From NCBI GenBank assembly GCA_932294295.1, contig OW028574.1:10674215-10738214 (forward strand): a DNA stretch of 64,000 bases, in the 5' to 3' direction. A model generated the notes under the pieces. That model ran no database searches and had not been told where the DNA came from. It saw nothing but the letters and a program-made list of their open reading frames with translations. Positions 41,773 to 53,003 of the stretch are shown here, piece after piece; position 1 is the stretch's first letter, and each line of letters opens with the position of its first letter. Both the position numbers and the translations under genes were made by a program. Source of the DNA: Alitta virens (taxonomy: Eukaryota; Annelida; Polychaeta; Phyllodocida; Nereididae).

Positions 41773-42437
41773 CTAGATAATCTTTATGTCCATCCTGACA
41801 CAGGTCAGCACCAACCCTGATCCATGGACCAAGTGGAGTTGTAGACGGCATAGCGTCTCATGTTGATGTGATGGACGGTGCACTTGGCAGTGCTCACATG
41901 TAGCAATCATACTCTTGATATCTCTTGTCATCCCGATCCACCAGACCGTTTCCTCAGCCAGCTTACGTGTCTTGATGATTCCCCAATGTCCGTGATGAAG
42001 ACGCATGAGGATATCATGCTGCAGTGATTGAGAAATAACGACTCTGTCATCATACGTAAATACACCATCAATGCTAGACTGACATAAATGGGCACTCAAA
42101 GAAAAGTATGGTCTAACGTCTGCAGGTACATCACAAATGTACTAAGGCCAGCCATTTTTGATGTACTCCAACACTTGGCGTAGTACTGGTTCTTCTTGAA
42201 CCAAACAACGAATTTGACTGAGTCTTATACTGGACATGGGCCATGACGCTTCTACAGCATGGACGTATGACGTGACCTCATCGTGCAACATTTGGGCTTG
42301 ACCGGAATTCTGGACAACGCATCAGCTACGTGCAACAGCTTTCCCGGAACATACTCTGGTTCACATCGGTAGGGCATCAAGCGCAGTAATGATCGCTGAA
42401 ATCTTGGGGGTGCTTTGACGGCATCCCTGTGGCGCAT
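41773..42437 (-). pseudogene. Gypsy RNase H end and integrase zinc-finger remnants
   Basis: 42252-42437 carries the connection segment (PEYVPGKLLHVADALSR, end of RNase H). 41773-42099 carries the HHCC zinc finger (H-x3-H spacing in LHHGHWGIIKT, then CEHCQVHRPS). Frames differ, so the two parts are separated by indels. Confidence 0.8.
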
Positions 42438-42662
42438 CAGTGGAATAAGCGGCTTATGGTCCGTAAGTAATCAAAATGTAGGCAGTCCCAACAAGTAAGT
42501 GTGAAGTTTTTCGCGGACCTACGTGCAAGCAAGGCATTCTTTCTCTATTTGGGCATAGCCCTGCTCTGCCCTAGACAATGTGCGAGAGCAAAAGGCAACA
42601 GGTCTCAACTGTCCACCGTGATCCTGCATCAACACACCTCCAATTCTGTATCATGAGGCGTC

Positions 42663-43469
42663 TCAACTGACAACTGTGGGCAAGTTCGCATCATAATAAG
42701 CGAGAACTGGTGCGTTCGACAACAAACGTTTCACTTCAACAATCGCTTTCTCTTGAGCATCGCCCCACACAAATGTAACATCCCACTTTAGTAGATCATT
42801 GATGGGCTTAAGCAATGACTGTAGATTTGGCACAAACTGTCCTAAATAGTTAATCATGCCCAACACAGACTTGATGGTTTCGGGAGTGGGAGTGGGCAAA
42901 TTTTTGGCGGCAACTTTAGAAGGTGCGGGACTGATGCCATTGCCACTAATACAGTGACCAAGAAATTCCAACTGTGTAGTGCCGAACTCACACTTTGCCT
43001 TGTTCAACTTCATGCCGACCTGACACACTCTATCCAGCACAGAGCGAACACGTTGATTGTGGAGTTCCTTTGTAAGGGCATGAACAAGTATATCGTCCTG
43101 GAAACACACTACTCCATCGAGACCTTTGAGTACCTCAACAATAGTACTCTGGAACACCTCACTGGCAACACTGATGCCAAAAGGTAAGTGAGTGAAGCAG
43201 TATTGTCCTTGGTAAGCAACTGACTAGACTCGTCTAATGGAAGTTGTCAATAACCACGTGATGCGTCGAGCTTGGTGAAGAAATGACTGTTGGACAGCTG
43301 AGCGGCAATCAAAACTGGGCAAAGGGTAACTGGAACGCTTGAGGTGCTTGTTGAGCTGACACAGATCAACACAAATACGTACTTTGCCATCCTTCTTGAT
43401 CGGTACTGAAATGGGGGCGCTCCAATCAACTGGTTCAGTCACTGGTTTGATAACATTGTTGTCCAACAT
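42663..43469 (-). pseudogene. Gypsy reverse transcriptase, frameshifted
   Basis: 43224-43469 begins MLDNNVIKPVTEPVDWSAPI and VPIKKDGKVRICVDL (RT fingers); 42663-43157 has the catalytic FQDDILVHA, the LEFLGH segment and NYLGQFVPNL. The two parts are out of frame and about 60 bp are poorly readable between them. The in-frame TGA separating the fingers from the preceding protease frame is at 43470-43472. Confidence 0.88.
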
Positions 43470-44604
43470 TCACTGTACCTCGGCAGACACAGCACTTCGA
43501 AGGGGAATGGGGATTTTTCGAGGGGCATTCACGTGATAGGGCACATTATCGTCACGTAATGATAATGTCACGGGACTGACAGTCATGGGGCGCAAAATTG
43601 GTCCAAACACATCTTTGTCGACACCAAGCGAGTAATCCAACATAAGGTCCAATATCCACGAATCTGGCACAATAAGCTTCATAGCATGCGCTACATCACG
43701 ACCTAGCAAGTTCACATTCGCATTACTCCTGCCTCTGATGATGTAAATGCGAAATGAGTAATCCATTCCTTTGTACATAGTCACTGCACGAAACCAACCC
43801 AAACACTGCAAGTCACCAGTGAGGGTAGACAAGCGCATATCAGCCTTGGACAGCGAAGAGACATCTTTTATCTGATGGTATGTATTCTCAGTAATCACAG
43901 TGGTGTCAGCACCAGAATCCACTTTAAAGTTGACTTGAATACCACAAATAGGCAATGTAGCACTCCAGGGCTTAGAACGTTTTTCGTCACAACTTATACG
44001 ACCAAAGAACATATCTGCAGAGTCAGAACGAACAAAGTCAGCTTGATTGTGACACAGATCTTGTTCAGTCATTTCCAGTGCACGAACACCAGCTTTCTTG
44101 AAATGTGACTTACTGCGACAACACTTACAAAAATGTCCATGACGACCACAACCATAGCACTTAGATTTGCGAGCAGGACATACCACATGAATGTGTTCAT
44201 TGTGCCCGCAATTTCCACACGGTGCAGGTAAGGCCTCTTGTGAATTTTTCAATATTGGACGACTTGGACGAGACTTGTGACGTGCCCCACCTAAACTGGA
44301 CTTGCGAACAGCATGCGCTTGAAGCTCTGATGACTGAGTCTTTTCTTGTACATTTGCATGAATTTTCACCTGCTCTAACTGTCGAGTCTTCTGAATTGCT
44401 GCTTCCAATGGTAACTTATCAACTGGTTCAGATTGCAATAGTCTCGAAATGTCCGTGTCCTGCAGCCCAACCACGAACATGTCTTTAATAGCTTCATTCT
44501 TGTTTGCGAAATTACATGGTTCTGCTAATTCTGCATTTTCACCGGATTCCTGCCAAAGACGGTGAAAGACATAACGGTGATGGATAATGTTCTGCTGTGG
44601 CTGC
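43470..44604 (-). pseudogene. Gypsy gag C-terminus with zinc knuckles and protease
   Basis: The frame is open from next to the 5' LTR to a TGA at 43470. Gag tail (KDMFVVGLQDTDISRLL) leads to two knuckles (CGNCGHNEHIHVVC and CYGCGRHGHFCKCC) and an aspartic protease (FKVDSGADTTVI). The N-terminal two thirds of gag are absent. Confidence 0.88.
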
Positions 44605-44606
44605 CA

Positions 44607-44730
44607 TGTTGCGAGGATCGAATGTTTTTATTTACTCTGCGCATGCACATGTACAAGTTCAGTATGACTACGTTCATGAAATACTACTTTCGTGATATTT
44701 GGCGCCAAGCGCTATTCAAAAATTACAACA
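44607..44730 (-). repeat. Gypsy LTR (5' in element orientation)
   Basis: 124 bp; the NRF1 palindrome of the partner is altered here to GCGCATGCACAT. Confidence 0.9.
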
Positions 44731-44924
44731 TTGGCTAATTGATTGGAAGGGAAATTTCAAGTTTAATATGCAGTCCACATTTTTTAAGAGACTAGAGGGC
44801 ACTGAGAGAGTGCAAACCTCTGCCAAGGCCCACTGGAATTACAGCCAACACAATAACTATGTATGCACTTTTAGTTCAATGTCCATTCACATTTTGGCCC
44901 TATAATGTTGTGTCAGCCATTGTT

Positions 44925-45365
44925 TGTGCAGACCAGCCAGTCTAACACTGGCTCAATGTTGGCCCACCTTAGGCCTACGGCAGGTTGGCCCACTGTCACT
45001 TAGGCTCAACATTGGCCAAATGAGAAGTCAACTCAAATTCTGCGCAGTATTCGCCTAATGTTGGCCAAGTGTTGGCCCAATGTCAGTGTGACCCACTTTT
45101 GGTAAACAGCAGGTTGGCCCACCATGTCGTGTCAACCCAAAATTGGCCTAACATTGGCCCAATGTCAGTTTAGCAAACATTTGACCAATGGCAAGTCAGC
45201 CCAAATGGCCAAATAACATGTCAAATAACATGTTGGCCCATTGTCACATAGGCCAACCATTGGCCAGATGACATTTCAACCCAAAGTTGGCCACACATTG
45301 GCTAAATGTCTGTTTAGCCCCTGACCAACTGCAGGTCGTCACTGTCACATAGGCCAACTGCCACA
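44925..45365. repeat. TTGGCCCA-type minisatellite, locus 2
   Basis: Dense GTTGGCCCA, ATTGGCC and TGTCAC(A/T)TAGGC(C/T)(C)AAC words; a longer unit of about 120-130 bp is suggested by GGCAGGTTGGCCCAC at 44980 and 45109 and by TGTCACATAGGCCAAC at 45242 and 45344. Confidence 0.75.
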
Positions 45366-46715
45366 AACCGAAAATTATGATGATAAATTTTAGCTCTCCA
45401 TTTCTTGGGATTTGACATAGGGATAATCCATCACAATATGAAGAGTGACAGGAACTTTGAAAGCTGTAGATATTGCCAAGTACCAAACTGATTTACAATC
45501 TAGGTTACAAGGGATAGATATACTCCAGAAGCTGCTATTCATTGCATAGATTACCATTGTGAATCTCACAGAACAGGTTTGGATAAGACGCTGAAAGACA
45601 TAATAAATGCATGTCTAGAAGCTGAAAGACTATGTAAACCACAAACTAAAAACAGAGAAAATAATACATGTCCAGGGTGGAATGATCATGTGCAGGGCAA
45701 ACAAATGGAAGTTCATAAATGGGTTGCAGCAGGACATCCAGAACAAGCCCAGCTTTTCGAGAAGAGGAAGGATACCAGAAGACAATACCACCAGGCAGTC
45801 AGGTACTGCAAAAGGAATAAAGACTTAATCCAGATTACCAAAATGGCTAATGCTTTATCATAGAATAATTCAAGAGATTTTTGGAGTGAAGTCAGACATA
45901 TTAAAAAACCATCAAGAGCAGTGCCAATTGTTGTCGATGAGGCTTTTCGGAAGAAAATTTAAGATTCTCTATTCCAGTAAAGAAAATGCAGATGGAAGAT
46001 GTGAAAAACATTAGGTCTTAGCTAGAGAGATCAATATCACATATGCAAGATAAAAGTTTGCATATTGTCGGTATGAATATATTTAAGAGAGTGATGATAA
46101 AAAATGAAAAGTGGAAAAAAGGAGGATGAAGAGGGATTAGCATCAAATTGTCTTATCCATGATCGTAACGTTTATATGCTTTACTTGCTCTCTATTTCTT
46201 CTCAATGTTATGCCATGGTTATGCATAAAAAACTCGTGTACATGGCACTATGTGCCCAATACTAAAATCAAAGCTGGTACATGTGTCTGACAAATACAGG
46301 GCTATCACTTTAAGCAGCTGTTTTAAAATTATTTGATCTTGTTTTCATTTGGTTTTAGAAAATGAACAGTTAACCACATTGTGTATGACTTTACTAACAG
46401 AAGTGGCAGGTAAATTCATATCGGAGGGCAGCTCAGTTCATTGCCTAATGTTGGAATTGTCTAAAGCATTTGACTGAGTGGATTTTATAAATTGTTTCAG
46501 TTATTGCCTGATAGGGGTGTAAATCCCTTGTATGTCAGATGCCTATTCGTATGTACTTAAACCAGAAACTTAGAATTAAAAGGAATGATATAAGAACAAA
46601 ATATTTTCAAGTTACCAATGGAGTATATTGCATTTATGTTGATGTGCTTTTGCAATGACTGAGAGAGAGTGCCTTTGGGTGCCATGTATTGGTCCGTATT
46701 TCTTTTGTCGGAAAA

Positions 46716-46970
46716 AGTGCAGTATAGCGGACCCAGATTTATGACCATATTTAATGAGCCTCATTGCCAGGCCTATGACGTAAAAATGCTTGAAATATAT
46801 TTATGACGTCACAAGCTAATGTAGTTATGACATCAGTTTTCATCTTCACGGTAAAGACAGCATTTATTTCCTGCCCCAAACCCCCGCTCATCTACACCAA
46901 ATGTTATTTATATTGTGCTAGAACTTCAAATATGGGCATACATTTGGGTCCGCTATACACTAAACCCCTT
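46716..46970. mobile_element. MITE-like element with ~33-bp inverted ends inside the LINE
   Basis: AGTGCAGTATAGCGGACCC (46716-46734) and GGGTCCGCTATACACT (46947-46962) with matching continuation (GATTTATGACCATAT versus ATATGGGCATACATT) form imperfect inverted ends around a short core with two CGTCA words. Confidence 0.65.
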
Positions 46971-47011
46971 TTGTCACCCACTAAATCTGGAATAGAAAAA
47001 TGTTGGATAAT

Positions 47012-47017
<6 letters not shown>

Positions 47018-47042
<25 letters not shown>
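47018..47042. repeat. (AT)n microsatellite
   Basis: About 12 AT dinucleotides. Confidence 0.95.
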
Positions 47043-47587
47043 CAAGAATGTTAAAATTTACAAATAGTAGTTTGTGTTGTATCTAGTGCTATTCAACATC
47101 TCCCCTACAAAATAAGGTTACACATGTACTAAATTACTATATCTAATGATTACTTTATCACTCAATAAAGTTTATGAAATATCTACAAGAACGTTTTTTC
47201 AATAGGTGCTATGAAGAAAATGTTACGTATATGTGATGGATATGCTAGTCAGGTTAAAGTTAAATTGAATGGCAATAAAAGTAAAGTAATAGTCTTGGAC
47301 AAATTCAAATCTGATATTGTACCATCCTTTGCTATTAAAAGAGAGCAAATTGAATGTGTATCAAAGATGTTGTATCTTGGTTATACAATTATAGGAGAGA
47401 CAATTTTAGTGCTACTGGGGTAGGTGTTCAGTGTGTACGAACGATGGGAACGAGACACAACTACTGCGGGTTCATTTCTACCCTTCACCCACACTGTTTG
47501 GCATTACTACTCAAAGCTCTTTAGCCCTGTGTTGACGATTGTAGGTATGCTATGGGCACTCTAGTAAGACTTTCCTTTACATACGCT

Positions 47588-50500
47588 TTACTGTGATCTG
47601 GTGTACTGGGTTTCAAACTGCCAGGGTGAAGCTGCGAATGGTCTTGTGGATGCCTGCCCCATGAGAAGTTGGGCTTGGGAGTATCCATTGTGGATGGGAG
47701 TGTTCCTGTAAGCAAGCAGATCTAGCGACAGGTTGCTGTTGTTCTTCTCGAGGATACTCTTGAATGTTTGGACAGCGTGTTCAGCTGCCCCATTGGACTG
47801 TGCATATTCTGATGAGCTGGTCTTGTGTTGGAAGCCATAGTCTCTTGCAAATTCAATGAATTCCTGGCTAGAGTACTGAGGTCTGTAATCACTCCGCACT
47901 AATGAGGGGATACCATGTCTCGCGAAAATGTTAATCCCCTGTCAAGATGTGGTAGAGGTGAGACGTTGTTCCTCGAAGTAGCGAGAGTGCTGATCGACGA
48001 TGATGAAGTATATTTCACCGTTATATCCTTGGCAAAGATCTGTACCTACGATTTGCCATGGTCCTTTTGGAATCTCAGATGGTTGCAGGGGTTCAGCCAG
48101 GTCTTTACAATGTTTAGCACACACTGCAGTCTGTAACAGTCTTTTCAATGTGTTTTTCTATAGAAGGCCACCACATGCTCTTCTAGCGTGGGCTTGACAT
48201 TTGGAGATGCCAAGATGATCAGTATGTAGTTTCTGCAGCATCTCCACACGCATTGTATATGTGATTATGACCGCTGTTCCCTTGAGGAGGAGTCCTTCGG
48301 CTACGGTCTTTTAACTGGCATAAGTGTGGCAGAGCTGGAGCAGATCATCTTCCTTTAGGTTTTCTGGCCATGCAGCAGACATATGTGATTTCACTTTAGA
48401 AAGGACTGAATCGGCATCTTGAGCTTCCTTAACTGGTTAGAGCGATTGTTAACCAGTATGCCTTTGATGTCTCTTTCTAACTCTTGCTGCAAGTCTTGAT
48501 CTTCATCCTGTTTGGGTGGTGCTCGAGATAATGCATCCGGGACAACAAGTTCTTTCCCTGGAACATGCGAAATGGTATACTGGTAATGAAGAAGACACAT
48601 TTGCATGTGCTGAATGCAAACAAGAAGCTGGTCTATAGCCTTGTCGCCGAGAAGGGAACAAGGGCTTTATGGTCAACCTCGATGTGAAATGACTTGCCAA
48701 ACAACTATTGGCTGAATTTCTCGACTGCAAAGGTAACAGCCAATGCTTCTTTCTCCAGGATTGCGTAACGCTGCTCCGTCGGAGTGAGAGCTCGTGAGGC
48801 TAACATAATCGGTGCCATTATTCCGTCATTCTGTCGCTGCTTGAGAACTGCACCAATGCATACTGTCAATGCGTCACTAGCAACTATTGTCTCTGCATCC
48901 GGACTGTAAGATTTCATCACAGCATTAGAGGTAATAATTTGTTTCAGTTCTTGAAACGCTGACTCTTGTGGTGAACCTCAAATCCAAGCATTGGATTTGA
49001 CAAGCAGGTCTCCGATAGGCTTGGTGACCATTGCAACATGAGGAACGATCTTAGCTGGCTGGTTCACCATCCCTAAGAAACGCTGGACATCAGTGACACT
49101 GGTAGTTATATTGAACTTCCTGATTGCTGAGACCTTGTCTGGATCCCTGATCTGCTGACCAAGTGTCCAGGTACTTAACTGATTCAACGAGAAGTGGCCT
49201 TTCTGTAGGTTAAGAGTCACATTTGCATTTTGGAGACGTTTCAGAACTGCCTCCAATGCATCATTATGTGTGGCTTGTGTATCTCCATGGATCAGGATGT
49301 CGTTCATTAAGACTAGCACATTGTAGATGCCTTTGAGAATGGTTTTCATGTTAAATGTAAAATACTCAGGAGCACTGGAGATTCCATATGGTAGTCTGTT
49401 AAAACAGTAACATCCCCAAGGTGTGATAAATGTGGTTAATTTCGTACTTGGTTCATCAAGACAGATTTGTCAGAATCCCGAGCTAGCATCTAACTTGGAG
49501 AACACAGTTGAGTTTTTAAGTTGGGCCAACGTGCCATTCACATCCGGCATGATGTGCCGGTTTCTTAGGATGCATTTGTTGAGCTGAGATAGGTCAACAC
49601 AAATTCTAAACGAATCATGGCTGTCTCAAGCCATTGGTATGCCGGTGACATAATTGGCAAGAGAACTTTTTGGCGCAATAACTGTGCCTGCACACCAGTC
49701 TGGGCTCTTGGCATGTCATAATGTAGCTTTGCTTGTTGTTTATAGCACACTGGGATTTTCTTCGCTGTGTGGATGGCAAAGGGTTTGGCATCCAGGGTGA
49801 GCCTAATGTGGTACAGGCCTTGCAGTTCGCCCAGGCCTGGTAACAACTCTGGGTAATCTTCAACTGCATTGACCAGTCGCAGTAGATCAAACTGTGATGT
49901 TGGTCGACCCAATAGAGGTACTTTCAAGTCTTTGCAACTTTAAAATCTTGTGGCTTCCTTTCATGTAGTACTGTCATTGTGGAAAGCTTCCCGACCACTG
50001 TTTTTAATGTTTGCTGAAGTTAAAAATTTGTCAGGCTTCAGGAGTTTTCCCATACTGGAGTTGTACATAGGGCAAAACTGTGACATCAGCCCCAGTGTCG
50101 AGTTTGAAGGAAATCGGTCCACTACCATATAGGCAAACCTGCAACGGTCCAAGGGTCATATCTTTCAGCTCTAATGAATGGGAAATGAGAACTGTCATAA
50201 TGTTGAGAACTGTCATAACGTTTATCATCATAATTTTCATCATCATACCGTTCGTCGTAGAAACGGCCGTTGATTGCTTCTGCTGGAAGGACAGTTCAGC
50301 ACACTGACTCCCAGTGCCCTCTATGGGAGCACTTGCGACATCATGATTCACTTGCCAGATATACATTACGGTTGTGTTCTTCCATGATAGCAATTATTGC
50401 AACTTTCACAACTACCGAGACTGCCTAGCGAACGATGTGATGCTCGTCTGTGAGTCAGCAGTGATTTGGCATTCTGTTGACGATCGTTCTGCTGGTGGTT

Positions 50501-50856
50501 ATGTGACGACTACTGATCGTAACGACTAGGGGGTACTATTGCGATTTGGGGTTTTCTTGGTGTAGCCTCCTCAGTGGACAGCATTGACAGACGCTGTTGT
50601 TCTCATTTCAGCCAAAAGCTGTCTGACTTGTTCCGAGGACTTCCCACGTTCAACAGCTTATTCAACAGTTAAAGTTTTGTCAATCTGTAACTTTTCCGAC
50701 AATGGTAGGTCACTAAATCCGACAATAATCCTATCCCTAAACAGTTGGTCCCTCATCTCGCCATGGTCAAATGTTTTGATCAGTTTGTATAAATCAGTTA
50801 TAAACGACTTACTGGAATCTCCAGGCATTTGCATCCGTTAGTTGAATTGCGCTCAA
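47588..50856 (-). mobile_element. Second Ty3/Gypsy element, heavily decayed, LTRs not found
   Basis: Minus-strand order is intact: gag C-terminus (50584-50856; HGEMRDQLFRDRIIVGF, in-frame TAA), a zinc knuckle (CSHRGHWESVC, about 50305-50337), protease (FKLDTGADVTVLP, 50031-50393), RT fingers (49565-49927), RT palm (48978-49349), RNase H (48705-48920 and 48391-48606, VPGKELVVPDALSRAP) and integrase (47942-48148 and 47588-47899, QSNGAAEHAVQ). Frames change at every boundary. The RT catalytic site reads LMNDIL instead of YxDD. Lineage differs from the 40.5-44.7 kb element. Not active. Confidence 0.88.
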
Positions 50857-50879
50857 AGCAGCAATCTGATGGTGACCTA

Positions 50880-51300
50880 GACCTGTGCGCCGCCGCCAAA
50901 GCTTAGCTAAGCCACTTTAATGATGAGCATCTGGCCGCCGCCAAAATAGCTTGCAGCCAGCTGATCAGCTTTTGGCAAGCCGCCGCCAAAATCATTCTGC
51001 CAAAATCCACCAGGTGGCCGTCATCGCAGCCCTCTTGTGGCAATAAAGTGAAAGGAAATGAGGAAAACGTAAGTTACATTTATATTTGTGCAATTATCTG
51101 TGCATTACACCTTTGTGTTTACAAATTAGCTCGGGCCAGCAGATTTTGCCATGGGTTTGAGCTGTTAGGCAGGCTATTTTAAACCTCTTGCAGTTTTGGA
51201 ACTAATGGCAACTTTCGATTTTTATTATATATAGTGTAACTTCAGTTTAAAGTTATGGCTAGCCATTATATCAGACAACAGCCAGCCGCCACCTAAAGGT
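50880..51300. other. No gene seen; GCCGCCGCCAAA words
   Basis: Three copies of GCCGCCGCCAAA(A) at about 50888, 50933 and 50980 form a short irregular repeat. Nothing else recognisable. Confidence 0.5.
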
Positions 51301-51309
51301 ATAATTGTG

Positions 51310-51425
51310 TCTATTTGACCCACTGTCTGGTTGGCCCAATTTGACCCACTGTCTGGTTGAACTAGCTGTCTGATTGGCCCTAATTGATCCACAGTCTGGT
51401 TGAAAAAGTCTGGTTGGCCCATGGT
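51310..51425. repeat. TTGGCCCA-type minisatellite, locus 3
   Basis: About four units of GACCCACTGTCTGGTTG(G/A) with GGCCCAAT spacers, period about 27-30 bp. Confidence 0.75.
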
Positions 51426-51654
51426 CCCTATACCAAATATCCTGAATTGCTTATGCTTTTTAACCTCTAATCACTATTTTTGACCCAGCCACACAACTGG
51501 GGCATTGGACTGCTCGTTGCTGGGCTCATAGGCATCATTACTTTTCAATTGCAGCCCCCCTCACCCCACTGCCAATCCATTGACAAAGTTGACTTAAGCC
51601 CCCGCCGGTCTTTGAAGGCTCCGACGCCGATGGTTGGGCTTACTTTATAAATAT

Positions 51655-52345
51655 GGTGACATACACTGGTAACATAGAGGGCTAACATAGGGCTGATTTG
51701 GCAGTGCCCGGGTTGATCATGCAGAATTGGGCCAAGGTGCAGCTGACCTGATTAGCAGAGAGTTGGTCAACACTGGGCTGACCAGAGCACGATATTGTGG
51801 TGGTGGTGGAATAGGGCTTTACGTCCTGTATTTATGCACCTGATGGGCTAATTAGGACAGGCAGGGACCATGACAATTAGATGAGGGATGAAACAGCCAT
51901 TCCCACTTTGGCTCAAACGGCAATCGAACCCGGGACCCAGTGGTTGGAAGTCAAGTGTGCTACCACTGAGCTAGCAATATTTGATGACAGATATCCAGCC
52001 TGACAATAGAAGGGTAACATTGTGTGACCTGACAATGGGTCAAGATGAAATTTGGCCAACATTGGGCCACCCACACAGTGGGCAAACATGACATGGGCCT
52101 ACAGTGGATCAACAACAATTAATAGGTTGACTAAGCTGCTAAGAGTGCCCAGCCACTGCCAATAAGACATTTTGCAGAGAATGAGTCAATGTATACCAAC
52201 ATTACAACATAGCCCCCACAGTGGGCTAACAATAAACCAACCAGCCCATGAGCCAACCAGACAGTGGGTCAACCAGACAGTGGGTCATCCAGGCAGTGGG
52301 CCAACTTCAGGCCAATGTGACATTTAGCAAAGAGCGGGCTGGCCT
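51655..52345. repeat. TTGGCCCA-type minisatellite, locus 4, split by a SINE
   Basis: Degenerate GGGCTGACC, GGGCCAAC, CAGTGGGTCAACCAGA words on both sides of the SINE at 51795-51985. Confidence 0.65.
51795..51985 (-). mobile_element. tRNA-derived SINE
   Basis: Minus strand: GCTAGCTCAGTGGTAGCA (A box) and GGTCCCGGGTTCGATTGCC (B box) about 40 bp apart with a Gly-like CTTCCAA anticodon loop but no pairing anticodon stem, then a body ending GGACGTAAAGCCCTATTCCACCACCACCAC. That 3' end resembles tails of deuterostome and mollusc SINEs. Length about 190 bp. Confidence 0.75.
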
Positions 52346-52554
52346 CACAAATTATTCTTTTGTCTAGTGAAATAGGCCTACATACCTATTTCAGGCGTGG
52401 TATTAAATTGCACCCGACACAATTATGCCTATGCTCGGCTCATGCAATTCTAGGGGCAGATTCAGAAAAAGAGTTTTCTATAATTATACAGAGGGGTTGA
52501 CAAATTAAAATGTATTGTGGGGACCGCTGAATTTTTTAATATTTTTTTTTATTA

Positions 52555-52900
52555 AAATGTACTAGGCCGGGGGGGGGGGGGGGGTTTCACATAATCAGTA
52601 ATCACCCATCAAAAATTCCCTACAAGTAACTTGTTCAGTGAAAATGTCGTGTGTGTGCTCTACACTAAAGGATGCAAGCTGCTTGCAGCGCCACCCCTCC
52701 ACTACGTTTCACTCTATGCAGAGGTGCATATGGTCAGTGCCCCCTTGTGAGCAAGTGTAAAGGATGTAAGGCCTAAAATAACATCCCATTGGCGGACCCA
52801 GAAAAATTTGCAGGGGGGGGGGGGGTTTGCCAAATTAAAATATATGGAGGTGGTTTTTACTTCTTTTTTATGTGGGGGGGGAGGAGGGGTGTCCATGACC
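52555..52900. other. Poly(G) tracts and a TGGCGGACCC end, no gene
   Basis: G(18) at 52569-52586, G(12) at 52814-52825 and G(8) at 52865-52872. TTGGCGGACCCAG at 52790 resembles the ends of the 30.03-kb element. Confidence 0.5.
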
Positions 52901-53003
52901 CCCATATCCCCTTGTCTGTCTTAATTAATGTTAATAGTCACAGGGCAGTTAACACTTCACAACACAATTTTCATTCTATTTTATATTGTCATTTAATATT
53001 AAC

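Larger units (their letters stand above)
40457..44730 (-). mobile_element. Ty3/Gypsy LTR retrotransposon with 125-bp LTRs, degenerate
   Basis: LTRs at 40457-40581 and 44607-44730 (TGTTGCGAGG...TTACAACA), about 92 percent alike by eye. Element on the minus strand: gag tail, protease, RT, RNase H remnant, integrase. Purine tract TGGGGAGA adjoins the 3' LTR. The 5' LTR is followed directly by TGGCAGCC, which would suit a primer site, yet the same bases read as gag codons, so most of gag has been deleted. Flanks are not direct repeats. Multiple stops and frameshifts, therefore inactive. Confidence 0.9.
45579..47420 (+). pseudogene. Decayed LINE (Jockey/CR1-like) with a nested MITE
   Basis: 45579-45950 encodes a connector region between endonuclease and RT (CPGWNDHV, KRKDTRRQYHQAVRYCKRNK, FWSEVRHIKK). 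Around 46430-46520 the RT block corresponding to LSKAFD and a following RG...NPLYVRCL segment is readable with stops. 47211-47420 has the late palm (MLRICDGYASQVKVKLN-NKSKVIVL). The YADD motif itself is missing because 46716-47190 is interrupted by a MITE and an (AT)n tract. Confidence 0.7.

Noticed and set aside
51905..51975. tRNA-Gly gene
   Set aside because: A and B boxes are good but the anticodon and acceptor stems do not pair; it is the head of a SINE.
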